Source of the DNA: Anthonomus grandis grandis
Taxonomy: Eukaryota > Arthropoda > Insecta > Coleoptera > Curculionidae
DNA length: 64,000 nt
NCBI RefSeq assembly: GCF_022605725.1
Contig: NC_065554.1
Location: forward strand, 7,583,100 to 7,647,099
Direction of reading: 5' to 3'
Shown here: positions 21,949-32,574 of the stretch, in pieces
Position numbering within the stretch: position 1 is the first letter of the stretch
Layout of the letters: each line of letters opens with the position of its first letter
Program-made: the position numbers and the translations under genes
Notes under the pieces: model-generated
What the model saw: the letters and a program-made list of their open reading frames with translations, nothing else
What the model was told of the DNA's origin: nothing
Databases searched by the model: none

Positions 21949-22775
21949 ATAACCGATTTTAGGCGGATAACCACAATTTATTGGTCATTACCGTGGTTAT
22001 CCTCGGTTTTTACACGCCAAACAACTACATTGACGTCACAACTTGTTTTCGTGTAAACGTTTTGGTTTAACCAGTGTTTATTGATTATAAATAGTAGATA
22101 ATAAACAAAAACAACTTTATTTTGTGTACTGCATTCTCATTTCTTACATAATAATCCTTTATAAATAATCATATTTCCTAATCTCTTGTATTTATTTCTT
22201 GTGTTTGTAGTTATTAGCTATCAGTTATTAGCTATAATTTCTAATTTCGTTTATTTGAACATTATTTAGGATCTATGTTTTGTTCTTTTGGGCGTATTTT
22301 TTGTTACATTAATTTGATTATCCATGATGACCAACTCTATTTGTAATGCTGATATGGCTGATCCAAGAATAACACTTATGTACTTACTGGCTGTCGATTT
22401 TTCTTTTTAATGAAAATTTCGTGTTGGACTTAGACTCCTTCAAAGCAAGAAATAATTCTTGCTTTGAAGGAGAAATATATCCCTTTTAATAAAATGCCTT
22501 CAACAGAACTTCGGCTAATGGAGTACAACGTATATAAATTCAGACTTTATTTTGATTATTTTTCTGAGGATGTTTTGGCATTTCAAATAACCATTTAACA
22601 AAAAATTAAAAACTACTAGGCAGTTGGGTATTTACCGCTAATGTTGGTAACAACTTTCACAGTAGATTGATGACGTCACTTTTTTAAAACCAACAGCACC
22701 TAATCGTTTTGGTAAATATTAATCGGAAATTGGTAAAAACCAAAACGCTTTGGTTATTCGCCTAAAATCGGTTTA
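21949..22775. mobile_element. Non-autonomous inverted-repeat element
   Basis: AATAACCGATTTTAGGCGGA at 21949 onward is matched by the complement at 22751-22775 (about 23 of 25). Further inside, both arms hold TGACGTCA (22031-22038 and 22671-22678). The centre has a perfect 17-bp hairpin (22435-22451 and 22456-22472, loop of 4). No open frame of note is inside. Target duplications were not recognised, so the superfamily is unknown. Confidence 0.6.
22435..22472. repeat. Perfect 17-bp hairpin with 4-nt loop
   Basis: CTCCTTCAAAGCAAGAA and its exact complement flank ATAA. It lies in the middle of the inverted-repeat element 21949-22775. It is not followed by a run of T that would suggest a terminator. 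Confidence 0.85.
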
Positions 22776-22789
22776 TACGTAAACAAGTG

Positions 22790-23195
22790 TTAAATATTAT
22801 AGGAGGTTGAACTGACATGTGTTATGATTATTACGAATTATGTTACAATTAGAAGTTTTCAGTTATTAAGGTGTCTTAGTTAATTACTAGTGTTTTATTT
22901 ACTTACAGACTAAAGTACATGACAATACCCTCTCTCCCCACCTCTTTAGTTTAAATTATTTAGTTTTACTTACCATCGTTGAGAGAAAATAAGGGAATAA
23001 CAGTACTGCCTACAATTCCAACGATAAATAAATCATCCGAAATAAATATACCTGTTAACCATTTAAAGATATATAATTTCTGACATACAAATAAAACCAC
23101 TAGAACTAATAAACAAACTAGGATTTTTACGTTCGTTTACGTACCGCTAACTTACAAAATGTTAAACACCAGTCCGAATAGAAACATCTGGTTTC
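22790..23195. other. No gene seen
   Basis: AT-rich sequence without a recognisable frame between the inverted-repeat element and a mariner-like scrap. Confidence 0.3.
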
Positions 23196-23485
23196 AACAC
23201 CTCCTTATATTGCAAGACCGGTCTATGAGTACCTGGATGATGTATTTCCAGGTAGATGGATTGGCAGAAGAGAATACTTTAAATGGCCAGCCAGGTCTTC
23301 GGATTTAACATTTTTGGACTTTTTCTTATCGGGTTAGTTAAAAAGCAAATTTTATTAAGACCAAACTGAAAAATATTGGGTATTTGAAAGATCGAATAAG
23401 ACAGGAGTGTAGGCTAATTTCCGACGAAGTAATTAAAAATGTTCAAAACGAGTTTCAGTTCCGTTTAGGGTATTGTCAGTTAGTA
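23196..23485 (+). pseudogene. mariner-like transposase C-terminal fragment
   Basis: The frame reads PPYIARPVYEYLDDVFPGRW, then FKWPARSSDLTFLDFFLSG, and after a stop YLKDRIRQECRLISDEVIKN. This is the last third of an insect mariner-superfamily transposase. The final catalytic box has SSDL in place of SPDL. The upstream parts are absent. Confidence 0.6.
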
Positions 23486-23523
23486 AAACTCAAAATTGGA
23501 ATAATATCAATGGAATAATATCA

Positions 23524-24209
23524 AAGGATGCATTCTATCCCCCACCCTTTTCTTGGTATATATCAACGATTTGCTAGGAACCACTGTCAATCCAATCTAC
23601 AGCTTTGCGGACGATAGCACACTTATTTCCACATTTAAGTCCGCCAAACCAACGACAACCGCAAGTCTCAGAATCTTAGGCAGCAACAAGTAGCTTCAAC
23701 CAACAACGATATTAGAGCAATCTTGGAGTGGGGCGATAACAATTTGGTCAATTTTAACGCTAAAAAAACGCAGGCTGCAGTATTTACGATGAAGACTAAC
23801 CTTGGTGGCCCGGAGCTGGTTATGGCAGGGAAAACATTGCCAATAAAATATACTTTACATCTTCTAGGAGTCGAGGTCACCAACAGTGTGTCTTGGTGTC
23901 TTGGCATGACCACGTTGCCAAGGTCGCCACGGCGGCTTCCAAAAAAGTCGGAATGCTTTTCAAAACGAAAAAACTGCATACACCAGAACAGCTGCTGACT
24001 TTTTATAAGGCTCAAATACGCCCTTCCCTCGAGTATTGCTCGCATGTCTAGAGCTCTGCACCCAAGCATAGTTTAAACCTGCTGGATTCTATACAGAAGA
24101 GAGCTATTCGTCTTATCGACAAACCAGAACTGACAAAGAGTCTGTCAAGTGGCTGATCTCTGTTTATTCTACCGTTATTATCACGGTAAGTGCTCCTCTG
24201 AGCTGGCAG
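23524..24209 (+). pseudogene. LINE reverse transcriptase, part 1 (split by P-type element)
   Basis: Translation gives GCILSPTLFLVYINDLLGTT, then IYSFADDSTLISTFKSAKP (the catalytic FADD), then WGDNNLVNFNAKKTQAAVF. The thumb follows: LHLLGVEVTNSVSW, VGMLFKTKKLHTPEQLLTFY, and RPSLEYCSHVW. It continues to LFYRYYHGKCSSELAG at the breakpoint. Three or four frameshifts are visible. At 24210 the reading is broken by the P-type element and resumes at 27122 with one copy of the 7-bp duplication (CTGGCAG). The 5' part of the LINE is missing. Confidence 0.75.
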
Positions 24210-24476
24210 CAGAGAAAAACAAACCACCGAGAAGCGACAAAACCCGCATTTACCGTTGATTTTCTGGGGTCCAATTTTGGTGCCCTTGAGCGGGCTTAAA
24301 TGACTGGCGCTACATATTAAGTAACGGAGAAAAATCGTTTTGGCAATTTAATAGTTCCGTACACGGAGAGAAATACGACAATTAATAGATTAAACATTTT
24401 ATTGGGAATTTGAAATCAAAACTATTACATTATTTTACTGTTGGTATAGTTAAGTTATAGGTATACCTAAACTATA

Positions 24477-24651
24477 CCGGGTGATACAGGAAAAAGGGAA
24501 CACGCAACAACTTTTTTATTTTTCAAGATAAAACAATTGAATACGTCAAAATATGCCTTTATAACCATTCTATTGACATACCAAATTTCATTTGTTTATC
24601 TTGAAAAATAAAAAAAGTTATTGCGTGTTCCCTTTTTCCTGTGTCACCCGG
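24477..24651. mobile_element. Palindromic mariner-type MITE (175 bp)
   Basis: CCGGGTGATACAGGAAAAAG at 24477 and its near-exact complement ending at 24651 form arms of about 55 bases, down to TTTCAAGATA. TA flanks both sides. It sits inside the P-type element, downstream of its gene, so it inserted later or was carried along. The same termini bound the large fold-back element at 49245-50673. Confidence 0.85.
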
Positions 24652-24822
24652 TATAGTGCCAACTATAAAAATTACCATTTAGGATAAATAATGTAAAACA
24701 AAAAATCTTCTAAACAAACTTTTATTTTTTGAGGAAATAATATTGGCTCATTGTATAATGAAACACAAAAATACATTGGCAATAATTAAATTAAAGGTAC
24801 ATTTATACATTCCGCAGAATTT

Positions 24823-26889
24823 TTAGTTTTCGAACATTTTTATCTTTATTTGTTTTTTTAAGACCCTATTATTATATTTAGTGGTGTAAAATATTTTCAA
24901 CCTTATAAATAATTTTAAGATAAAGGTTTTTGGAAAATGTGCACAAGGGTGTTCATAATTAATAGTTTTCATTATGTTAAATAAATTGTTAGATATTCCC
25001 TGGTTTATGCACATTTTCTCAAAATTACAATTGAATATTTCCTCTAATTTAAATATATATGAAATAAACTCTTCTGGAGGAGATTGTAAGCCACCAAAGT
25101 TACATATACTGGAATTATAAGCCTTAAAATGAAGAAATAATCTATTTATATCCATTTCATCACACATTTTGCCGAAATTGGTGCAGGTATCACAGTTAAT
25201 ATGAACTTCAAGTGCTCTTTTCATAATATAGCCACAAACATACCTAAAGGCATTTTCTGTGGGAATATGGTTGGTCCTATAACCATAGTTTTGAAGTGCA
25301 ATACCTTTTGCAACTTCAAATTTTTTTTCATTGAAAATTTCGGGTATATTGATGGATTTGACGTTCATCAATATACTATCCAAATCATTTTTACAATTCA
25401 TTCTTTCCGAATGTAAGTAATTCTGACAGAACAACTTTTTAAACGCTCTTTGGAATTGCAGTGGTGTTGGAATAACATTATTTCCACTTTGCTGCCTTAC
25501 AGCACCAAAAAAATTTTCGATACAATCTGTATTTAAGGGAGTGTTACTACGGATAAGGGGTGTTACTGACGGAGAAAGAAGGCCTGGTGGAGAATTCTCG
25601 GACGGTTTATCTATTTCGATAGATAGGAGGTTGCCGAGGGGCTCGCACACTGAATATTGTGAAGTGCTTGGGCCTGCAAATAATAAAAAAATGCTTTAAC
25701 ATTTTAAAACTTTACATCTTTAATATGAATAAAATCAGAAAGTAAAACTGATAGACTATATGGTAAACTAAAATAAATTTGGAAATTCTACTCAGGTAAA
25801 ACTACCTATGTATTTGGTTTTCAAACTTTAAATAAATTATAAATAAGTGATTGTGAGGTTGGTTTTCATAGAAATGGAAACAAAGACAAAGGGTATTATT
25901 TTACCCATTTTATATGGGATCCATACATTTTGGTACCTAATCCTAATCCTGGTACCTGTCCCAGACAAGTTTTGTATAACCATTTTATAACAAGACCTTG
26001 TCTGGGCCTTGTTATAAAATGGTATAAAACTAATTAGGGTTTTCTGAAGAATAATCTATTCTTACTGAAATCTTATTCCAACCTACTAAACTGAAAGAAG
26101 AGAGTCTTACCAGAAAAAATATCCAATAATAGGTGTTTTTCAGGTGTCTTAGTTCTGTCATAAGGAGAATTTTTTTCGGCAATACTTTGCTGGGCCAACG
26201 TTGCTGGTTTCATAATTGCAGGCTGTATTAAAATATCTAAAAAGAAGAAATATATGTATACAGAATATATTTTTATGTGCAAAATAGGGTTTCAAGCATA
26301 AAATTTATATTAGTTAGTAGGTAAAAATTATAGTTAAGTTAACCCATCAAAAGCTAACCTGATAGAATTTTGATGTCCTTTTCCTTTGAGACTTTTTTTG
26401 GCGGTCCATCCTCAAGCTGATTACCTTCACAAGTCCTTTTTGTGGGATTAGGAAATAATGTTGGTAACGCGTTAGGTAACAAACGCTTTCTTGAGGGCCC
26501 TGCACTATAAAACTTCTCATCAAAATGGTACTCACAGAGCTTATAGTTCCTGGTTAGTTGTTCTCTAGGTATCGAAAACCTATAGCAAGCTGCCAGCCAT
26601 AACTTGGCACTGAAAGTCATAAAATTACACGTTTAATTCAAAACCTAAATTTATGTTTTTTTTTTAATTACTGCATAGATAAATACCTCTAATTACTGTA
26701 ATTATGAATTTAATAAAAAATAAATAATGAATTCCTGTAATTACGAAAAACAAAAAAAGAAACAACTTATTTTGAGTGGAAACAATTAAAAGAAAAGTTG
26801 AACTTACCGATCTTCTGCGGAAAAGCAAAGAAAGAAACACCACACCCTGTCTTTGAATGACATTCACGGAAAGCACAGGTATAAGGCAT
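24823..26889 (-). CDS. THAP-domain protein with P-transposase C-terminus, four exons
   Basis: Exons read on the minus strand: 26889-26808 (MPYTCAFRECHSKTGCG), 26609-26359, 26236-26111, and 25673-24823. Every donor and acceptor is GT-AG. Phases agree for exons 2-3-4, but exon 1 to 2 is off by one base, so either a one-base deletion or my junction is wrong. Exons 1-2 give a complete C2CH THAP finger (C5, C10, LCEYHF, and the NALPTLFP box). Exon 4 is the P-transposase C-terminal region (LNTDCIENFFGAVRQQSGNN, TPLQFQRAFKKLFC, AFRYVCGYIMKRALE) and is open for 283 codons. The RNase H-like catalytic core is absent. A poly(A) signal (AATAAA) lies about 97 bases after the stop. This could be a DNA-binding repressor, as with the internally deleted KP form of Drosophila P. 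That role is inference. Confidence 0.7.
25969..26030. repeat. Inverted repeat in intron 3 of the THAP gene
   Basis: Arms 25969-25994 and 26008-26030 are complementary apart from one extra base, around CCTTGTCTGGG. The related CCCAGACAAG also occurs just outside at 25960-25969. It lies within the intron 25674-26110. Confidence 0.75.
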
Positions 26890-27121
26890 ATTATAAAAGT
26901 TTTTAATAAAATAAAGAGCACAATGACAACACACACAAAAAATAAACACAGAGAAAAATTCAGGCAACACTTGACTAGACTAAAGTAGGCGTCGAATATT
27001 ACCGGACTAACCGACGGCTGGGAGGGGACCGGCAATAAGACAGGTATACCAAATAAGCTCGCACATGCGCAAGAAAAATCGGTCCCGGCTTTGTCCCTTC
27101 TCGGTGGTTTGTTTTTCTCTG

Positions 27122-27417
27122 CTGGCAGGCCTGATTCCACCCAGGGCTGTTCCGGCAAGAAGGACGCGTCTAGCAGTTGCGGCTCATCAACATCGAGTCC
27201 ACCTGCCTACCCCAAGGACGTCGCTGTATCGGGACTCATTCATCTGGAGAACATCTTCTTTGTGGAACGGGCTTCCACCTCACATATTTCCCGACGCATA
27301 CAACCTACAGCGGTTCAAGATAAATGCCCACAAATATCTTCGCGCAAGCACCACTCCAAGAGTGACATAGGACTTACCTCTTGTGCTTGTGTTTACCATA
27401 AAAAAAAATAAAAGAGT
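27122..27417 (+). pseudogene. LINE reverse transcriptase C-terminus, part 2
   Basis: Starting in the duplicated target CTGGCAG, the frame reads LAGLIPPRAVPARRTRLAVA, then HRVHLPTPRTSLYRDSFIWR, then SSLWNGLPPHIFPDAYNLQR and a stop. This is the C-terminal tail of the LINE interrupted at 24209. It is followed closely by an A-rich tail with AATAAA near 27400-27415, the 3' end of the LINE. The tail carries fewer lesions than part 1. Confidence 0.75.
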
Positions 27418-28019
27418 TCACATTCAAGTTTGTTTAATTTGAAGAATTTAAGTAGCAATATGGGAACAATCTCAAGAACATCGTTGTGAATGTTTTTCAG
27501 CTAAGCCAGGTGGAAATAATGAGGCATGAAACAGAAAAACCATTTAGCTTCGAATTAAAAAAATCATTAAAAAGCGTCATAACTCAAATTAAAAGTTGTC
27601 TTTATTCTCTGGGAGGGAAATATTTTCAAAAATTAAATAGTGTTGACAATAAACTAATTTAAAGAGATTTTATATATTTAAAAATTATTCTTTTGAGTTA
27701 TGTTACTAGCAATTTATTTACTGGAATGTGTTTTTTAGATTATTTGTAATTCAAAGCGACATTAATATGCGTGCTTTTATAATTTCCTTTTTTTGTTTTG
27801 AGGCCTGGAAATGTTAGTTAAGACTTAGGTATTAAAGCTACTTTTGGTTATTGGTATAAAGCCTAATATACTTGTGGTAGACTTAAAAAGTCCTAAGGTA
27901 ATCTATGAGTTTAAATCCATTTTCTAGGTGAAACTAATCTGACAGATACCGAAGGAACTGTTATTTTGAGGGATATTTTGTTTTAACCAGTTACTGAAAC
28001 AGGCGTTTTAGAGTAACGA
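27418..28019. other. No gene seen
   Basis: AT-rich sequence between a LINE 3' tail and a pogo-like relic. No domain or terminal repeat was recognised. Confidence 0.3.
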
Positions 28020-28430
28020 GGCAACAAAGAGAGTGGCTATCCTCTGGGCCTCACAAGAGAAGGCAAAAGCCCTCATCAGTTGTTTCCGCAATAATGGTGG
28101 ATAATTTCTAGATAAATTTAAGAAAAATAATGCAAGGCGTCGAGACAAACTTATTAGACAATCCGGAGGCTAAAAATATCTATTTAAAGGCGGAGTAAAA
28201 TATTCAGAAACAGTGGCTTTTTAAAGAGCGCGATATCAATAAGGTATTGTGGAAGGGCAAAGGGACAAGAGATATATGCATATGTAGCATATAAATATGA
28301 AAATTTATGGACAACATGGATGAAAGTAGGCCAACCAAAAATGCGGTATGAACCAAGAGTAGATGGTACGATCCATTCGCATTTGAGGACTGGTCACAAA
28401 CTCTTAACTAAAGAGTTCCCTCTATGTGCT
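28020..28430 (+). pseudogene. pogo-like (DDE_1) transposase relic
   Basis: Shifting frames read FLDKFKKNNARRRDK, LLDNPEAKNIYLKA, then AYVAYKYENLWTTWMKVG, then TKSRWYDPFAFEDWSQTL. This order matches the middle of a Tigger/jerky-like transposase, the region between the first and second catalytic Asp. It is heavily decayed and differs from both other pogo copies in the window. Confidence 0.45.
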
Positions 28431-29614
28431 AAATATTTAATAGATCTAAAAACAGTAATTTTTATTTTAAAATCAATCATTTAGTTTTTGTTTATCTATA
28501 AAATAACTTATAGGGTAAAACCTCCAATGGTTGGCACCAACCCAATGATTGAATTCACTAAATTATATTATTTGCCTTTTTAAAAGAATGTTGTTAATTT
28601 TTAGGGAAATTAAGTTTTTTTTTTGTTTAATCTAACAACATTGTTCCATCATCATCCAAATTCTTTTTTTTAAAGATATTGAGTTGCAAGTTAGATTTTG
28701 AACAGTGCGTGTTGGCAGACAAAAAAGCGGTAGGTTTCTAGTGCATTCTATTAGTCATCGTTAATTTGGCAGTCTGGATTATAGAAATACTTGTGTTAAT
28801 AATAGTTTTGAAATATGACAATAGCACTAAAATGGGTTCAATTTATATTAAAAACACTCTTAGTAACCTTTAAAATTACATTTAGTAATCATTTTAACGA
28901 TGCCAATATTAGGAACCAAATTTAGCGCCTGTTCCTATTTTATTGGCACGTGGTGCCAATGAAAGGAAATGGCGCGAAAATGCAGTCCCAATGATTGGCC
29001 CTTTTTGGCCTTTTTTTTCTTTTTAATTGTCGTTTTTTACGTTTTATTAATTTTTATGCTTTATATGTCTTATCGATATACTTATATTTATTTTTAAAAA
29101 TACTATTAATGATTATTTAATACAATCAAGATAAGTTAATAGGCAGTTTAGTTTCGTGTAATTGGTCAGTTTTATTTATTTATCAACAATATTTAAGTGT
29201 GGTTTTCTTTTATTTTTAAAAGCTTTTTATGATCAGTAATATTTCTTTTTTAATTGATAGATCATTATATTACACACTCATATCAAACAACCCAATAGTT
29301 TTTATTATTTAGTAATTTTTCTTATAATGCCAATAATTGGTATTACATTTGAAGTTTGTTCCTATTATTGTTATAATATAAATCTGGTTATGGGACGCAA
29401 AAAAAAAATAATACCCTAAAACTACTCTATTTTCTCTGCGTACGTTTGACTGAAATGAAATAAATTATTTTTAAAAAAATCTAAAATAGAGGAAGATCAT
29501 CAAATAAATATTCTAAATTAAAGCAAGCTACCGCATAGTAGTTTTTAATTTATATGTACAGTATAATTTTGTATTATATTAATTAGTTAAGTACGAGTTT
29601 CGTTTATTCATCAG
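28431..29614. other. AT-rich, possible 5' region of the following pogo element
   Basis: No coding pattern is seen. ATGCCAATAATTGG-type blocks followed by TTTGTTCCTATT occur near 28899 and again near 29328, and GTGCCAAT appears in both orientations near 28950. These may be subterminal repeats of the element downstream. No matching right end was found. Confidence 0.3.
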
Positions 29615-30971
29615 ATGACAAAAGTAAAGAAAAACAAAAAATATGCCAAAAAGTACGCAGAAGATGACCTTCACAAGGCTTTAACAGCACTTAAGGCTGG
29701 TACAATTCCGCCTAAACTCGTCTTTTTCAAAAACAGAACTTGGACCAAATACAGTCCTTACCAAGTAAGAAGAACTTTTGGTTGTCACGTGGATCACAGA
29801 AAACCATAGAAAAGGATTTCCCATTGGACCGATCGAGCTTCAGTTGTCCGTTAACGCATTTTTGGATGCGGATGGAAGAAAAAATCCGTTTAAAAATAGC
29901 ATGCCCGGGCAACATTGGCACCAATTATTTCTGCAACGTCACTTTGAGATTGCTCTACCTACACCCGAAGGAGATACATCTGCCTCTGCAAATGTTTCCG
30001 AAGAAGATATTAAGAAGTGGTTTGCACAAATAGAGGCATATTTATTGGAATGTTGGCATACCCCTTATGCCAACATTCTTGAAGATCCAAAACGAATTTT
30101 TAATGGCGCTGAGACCTGTTTTTTGCTTATCCCGCAGCTTGTAAGTAAAGTATTAGCGCCAACAGGAACTACAAATGCTTATGAAGTAAGCATGGGCGAT
30201 GCAAACCAAAATCTTACGGTCATGTTCACTTTTTCAGCAGAAGGCGAAATCACGCGTCCAATGGTTATATTTCCCAAAAAAAGGTTGCCCAAAACAATAG
30301 CCTCCAGTGTTCCATGTGATTGGGGATAGGTTTATCGGACAATGGATGGATGGACTGAAATTTTTATCGACTATAATAAAAATATTCTGCATCCGTATTT
30401 ACAAAAGAATGGCACCACATTTCCGATCATTCTCTTTGTTGACGGGCACACAAGCCATCTAACCTATCAAATTTCAGTAGTTTGCTCAGAATTGCAAATT
30501 ATTTTAATTTACCAATATCCAAATTCAACCAGTCCAGCCAGCGGATGTTTGCCTTCAACTTCAAGAGAGTCTAGTAGCTCTGACGATGTTATTGTCTCTG
30601 ATGACTCTGATGCCATAAATCAACAATGACTTGATTTCGCACACAAATATTGAATCAGAGTCATGTTTTAAGGATCAAAATTCCATTGTGACCGATTATG
30701 TTTAAGTCAGGTTTAAATGTCGCAAAAACACTGAGCGATTTTTTATTGGCAAAGTTACTGAAGTTTTTCCTGATAGTCTGTGCTTATATTGATAAATTTT
30801 TTGAGGCGAAAACGATCTGAGACACTACAAAATTGTTTTAATTACTCAGATGTCAAAGACGAGTCTTTAATGAATCGAACTGACATTATAAAGAGCCTTA
30901 TCCCACCAACAGACTTAAGAAGAAATCGATTTATGTGCAAGGATTTACCGGCAGGATATTCGATCGAATAA
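29615..30971 (+). pseudogene. pogo/jerky-like transposase, second family
   Basis: The start reads MTKVKKNKKYAKKYAEDDLH, then KALTALKAGTI. After a TAA at about 29788 comes VVTWITENHRKGFPIGPIEL, then the CENP-B-like region (QLFLQRHFEIALPTPEG). The DDE_1 domain has IFNGAETCF, where relatives have GDE, so the first catalytic Asp is Ala. It continues with SMGDANQNLTVMFTFSAEGE and LFVDGHTSHLTY (second Asp). The block with the third acidic residue is deleted (SPASGCLPS follows directly). A C-terminal tail (VRFKCRKNTERFFIGKVTEV) reaches 30971. The copy is catalytically dead on three counts. Confidence 0.75.
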
Positions 30972-31808
30972 GTATTGGTTTGTTTGTATTTCTTTTTTAC
31001 GTAGGTAAGTTTTGCATGTCAGGTATTACCTAATCACTATTCGTTTGTTCATTTTCAGAATCAGTTTTTTAAAATATATTTTTAGAAAAACATACCTAGC
31101 TTGACGGAGGAAATATAAAATTATGTTAATAAACATTTATTTTGTTATAAGGTTGTATTTTTTCTGCAAAATAGCTGTCTACTTTCAGTTCTAAAGCTTA
31201 AAAAACATTAAAATCGTATCGAATTTACCCATACCATGGTCTAACATCAAAATTTTATGCGTTTTAAAACCATGTTCGAAATTACCCCACCCATAGGGGT
31301 TAGTTCGAACAACATTTAGTAATTAAAAATTTTCAATAATATCATATTTAAATTTTGGGTAATTTTGCTCACCGTGCATAAGCGCGCAATGTTGAAAAAA
31401 TTCAATACCTTAAAACAAAATAATTTCTTTATGGAAAAACCTCATGATCGGGATTACTTTGAACACCAATAAATAAATAAACAATAGTTAACGTCAAATA
31501 AAACAAACACTTGTAATGTCAAATACTAAAAAATAATAATCACAATGTAAAATACTATAAAGTAATTAGTTTTATTACTTAATATAAATATCAGCATTAT
31601 GGCTTAGTTTCATTTGAGCCCTTTTCAATTAATGTTTTTTTACAAAACTTATAAAAAAATCTGTCTCAATGCTGACCAGCTCTTTTCCACAACATCTGAA
31701 ATTCAAATTTGTTAAAAATTATTTCTTACAAGTGAAATTTTTTGCCTGTGGGCTATAAACTTGAAGGACTAGTATTTGTCCATTAGTACCGGTTGGAAGT
31801 ACTTTTCT
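30972..31808. other. No gene seen
   Basis: AT-rich stretch after the pogo relic. No inverted terminus matching its 5' side was found. Two ACCC-containing blocks near 31227 and 31280 share TCGAA(A/T)TTACCC. Confidence 0.3.
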
Positions 31809-32338
31809 TTATATTGGCACATATAGTTGTTTAACTTCCTCCTTTAAAGTGTGAGTAACTGAGTCAAAAAGATGTATATACATAACTCTTCCATCTGTTT
31901 GGGTCTCTGGGTTGATGTGTGGTAAGTTAGGACCTATAACACTTCCTAAAGGAGCACATACAAATTTTTAAAAATATTATATCAATAACTATTTAAAATA
32001 TTTTACCTGGATCATTCAGTATTCGCTCTTGCGGAGAAGAGTCATTAAACTGTTTTTCCATAATTTCTCTAGCTCGCTCTGCTGCCATTTGAGAGATGAT
32101 AGGGGCACTTTCAACCACTTTGGCTACAAGCTGTGTGACTCTTTCATTTGATGGAGGGTGGGGCTTTGGGACTTCTAGCAAAGGAGGACACCGATGGACA
32201 AAAAATGATTGGTTCTTTGTTGTATCCACTGGATGTAGGTGAAGAAAATGTATCTATCGGAAACATAAATATATATTGAAAACTTACATTAAAGAAACTT
32301 ATTTCTGAAGTAGTTCGGAGCTTGTTTTGAATTTGCAT
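31809..32338 (-). CDS. Unidentified spliced gene, about 150 residues
   Basis: Exon B (31945-31809) and exon A (to 32007) join through a 61-nt GT-AG intron (donor CCAG|GTAAAA, acceptor CTTTAG) with matching phase. The joined frame reads NERVTQLVAKVVESAPIISQ, MAAERAREIMEKQFNDSSPQ, ERILNDPG, then SVIGPNLPHINPETQTDGRV, MYIHLFDSVTHTLKEEVKQL, YVPI and a stop. A possible upstream exon starts at ATG 32338 (MQIQNKLRTTSEISFFN) if a 34-nt GTAAGT...AG stretch is removed. That is unusually short for an insect intron, so the start is unsettled. There are no stops or frameshifts in the main exons. I do not recognise the family. It may be a transposon accessory protein or a host gene fragment. Confidence 0.5.
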
Positions 32339-32574
32339 TTGAAGATTTTCAACAAATGTTATTTTTTTATATTATATAAACACATAAAAATGTAGCATAT
32401 AGGATACTTTTATCCTGAATTTAGGATCCCATTATTAATAGCATTTTTTATAAATAAATATTTTCAGTATTTTCTTCTACATATATAGCTTTATATTATA
32501 TTTTTTTAATATTTTCATGCTTTGTTTGGAGTTTTTTTATATAGGTAACCAAAAGTACTTTGACATCAGATATC

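Larger units (their letters stand above)
24210..27121 (-). mobile_element. P-type DNA transposon inserted in a LINE, 7-bp target duplication
   Basis: The left terminus CAGAGAAAAACAAACCACCG starts at 24210. The right terminus is its complement, ending at 27121. About 30 of the first 32 bases match, close to the 31-bp terminal repeats known for Drosophila P. CTGGCAG flanks both sides (24203-24209 and 27122-27128). Removing the element and one copy of the repeat restores a continuous LINE reading across the site. The element carries one spliced gene on the minus strand and a nested mariner-type MITE (24477-24651). Clean ends and an intact target duplication suggest a fairly young insertion. Confidence 0.9.

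Noticed and set aside
22435..22472. Possible bacterial-type terminator
   Set aside because: The hairpin has no T run, and the genome is eukaryotic. It is better explained as part of an inverted-repeat element.
26664..27158. 164-codon minus-strand frame
   Set aside because: It overlaps THAP exon 1 in another frame and runs through the P-type terminal repeat. Its apparent LINE-like residues arise because the terminus overlaps the LINE in mirror orientation.
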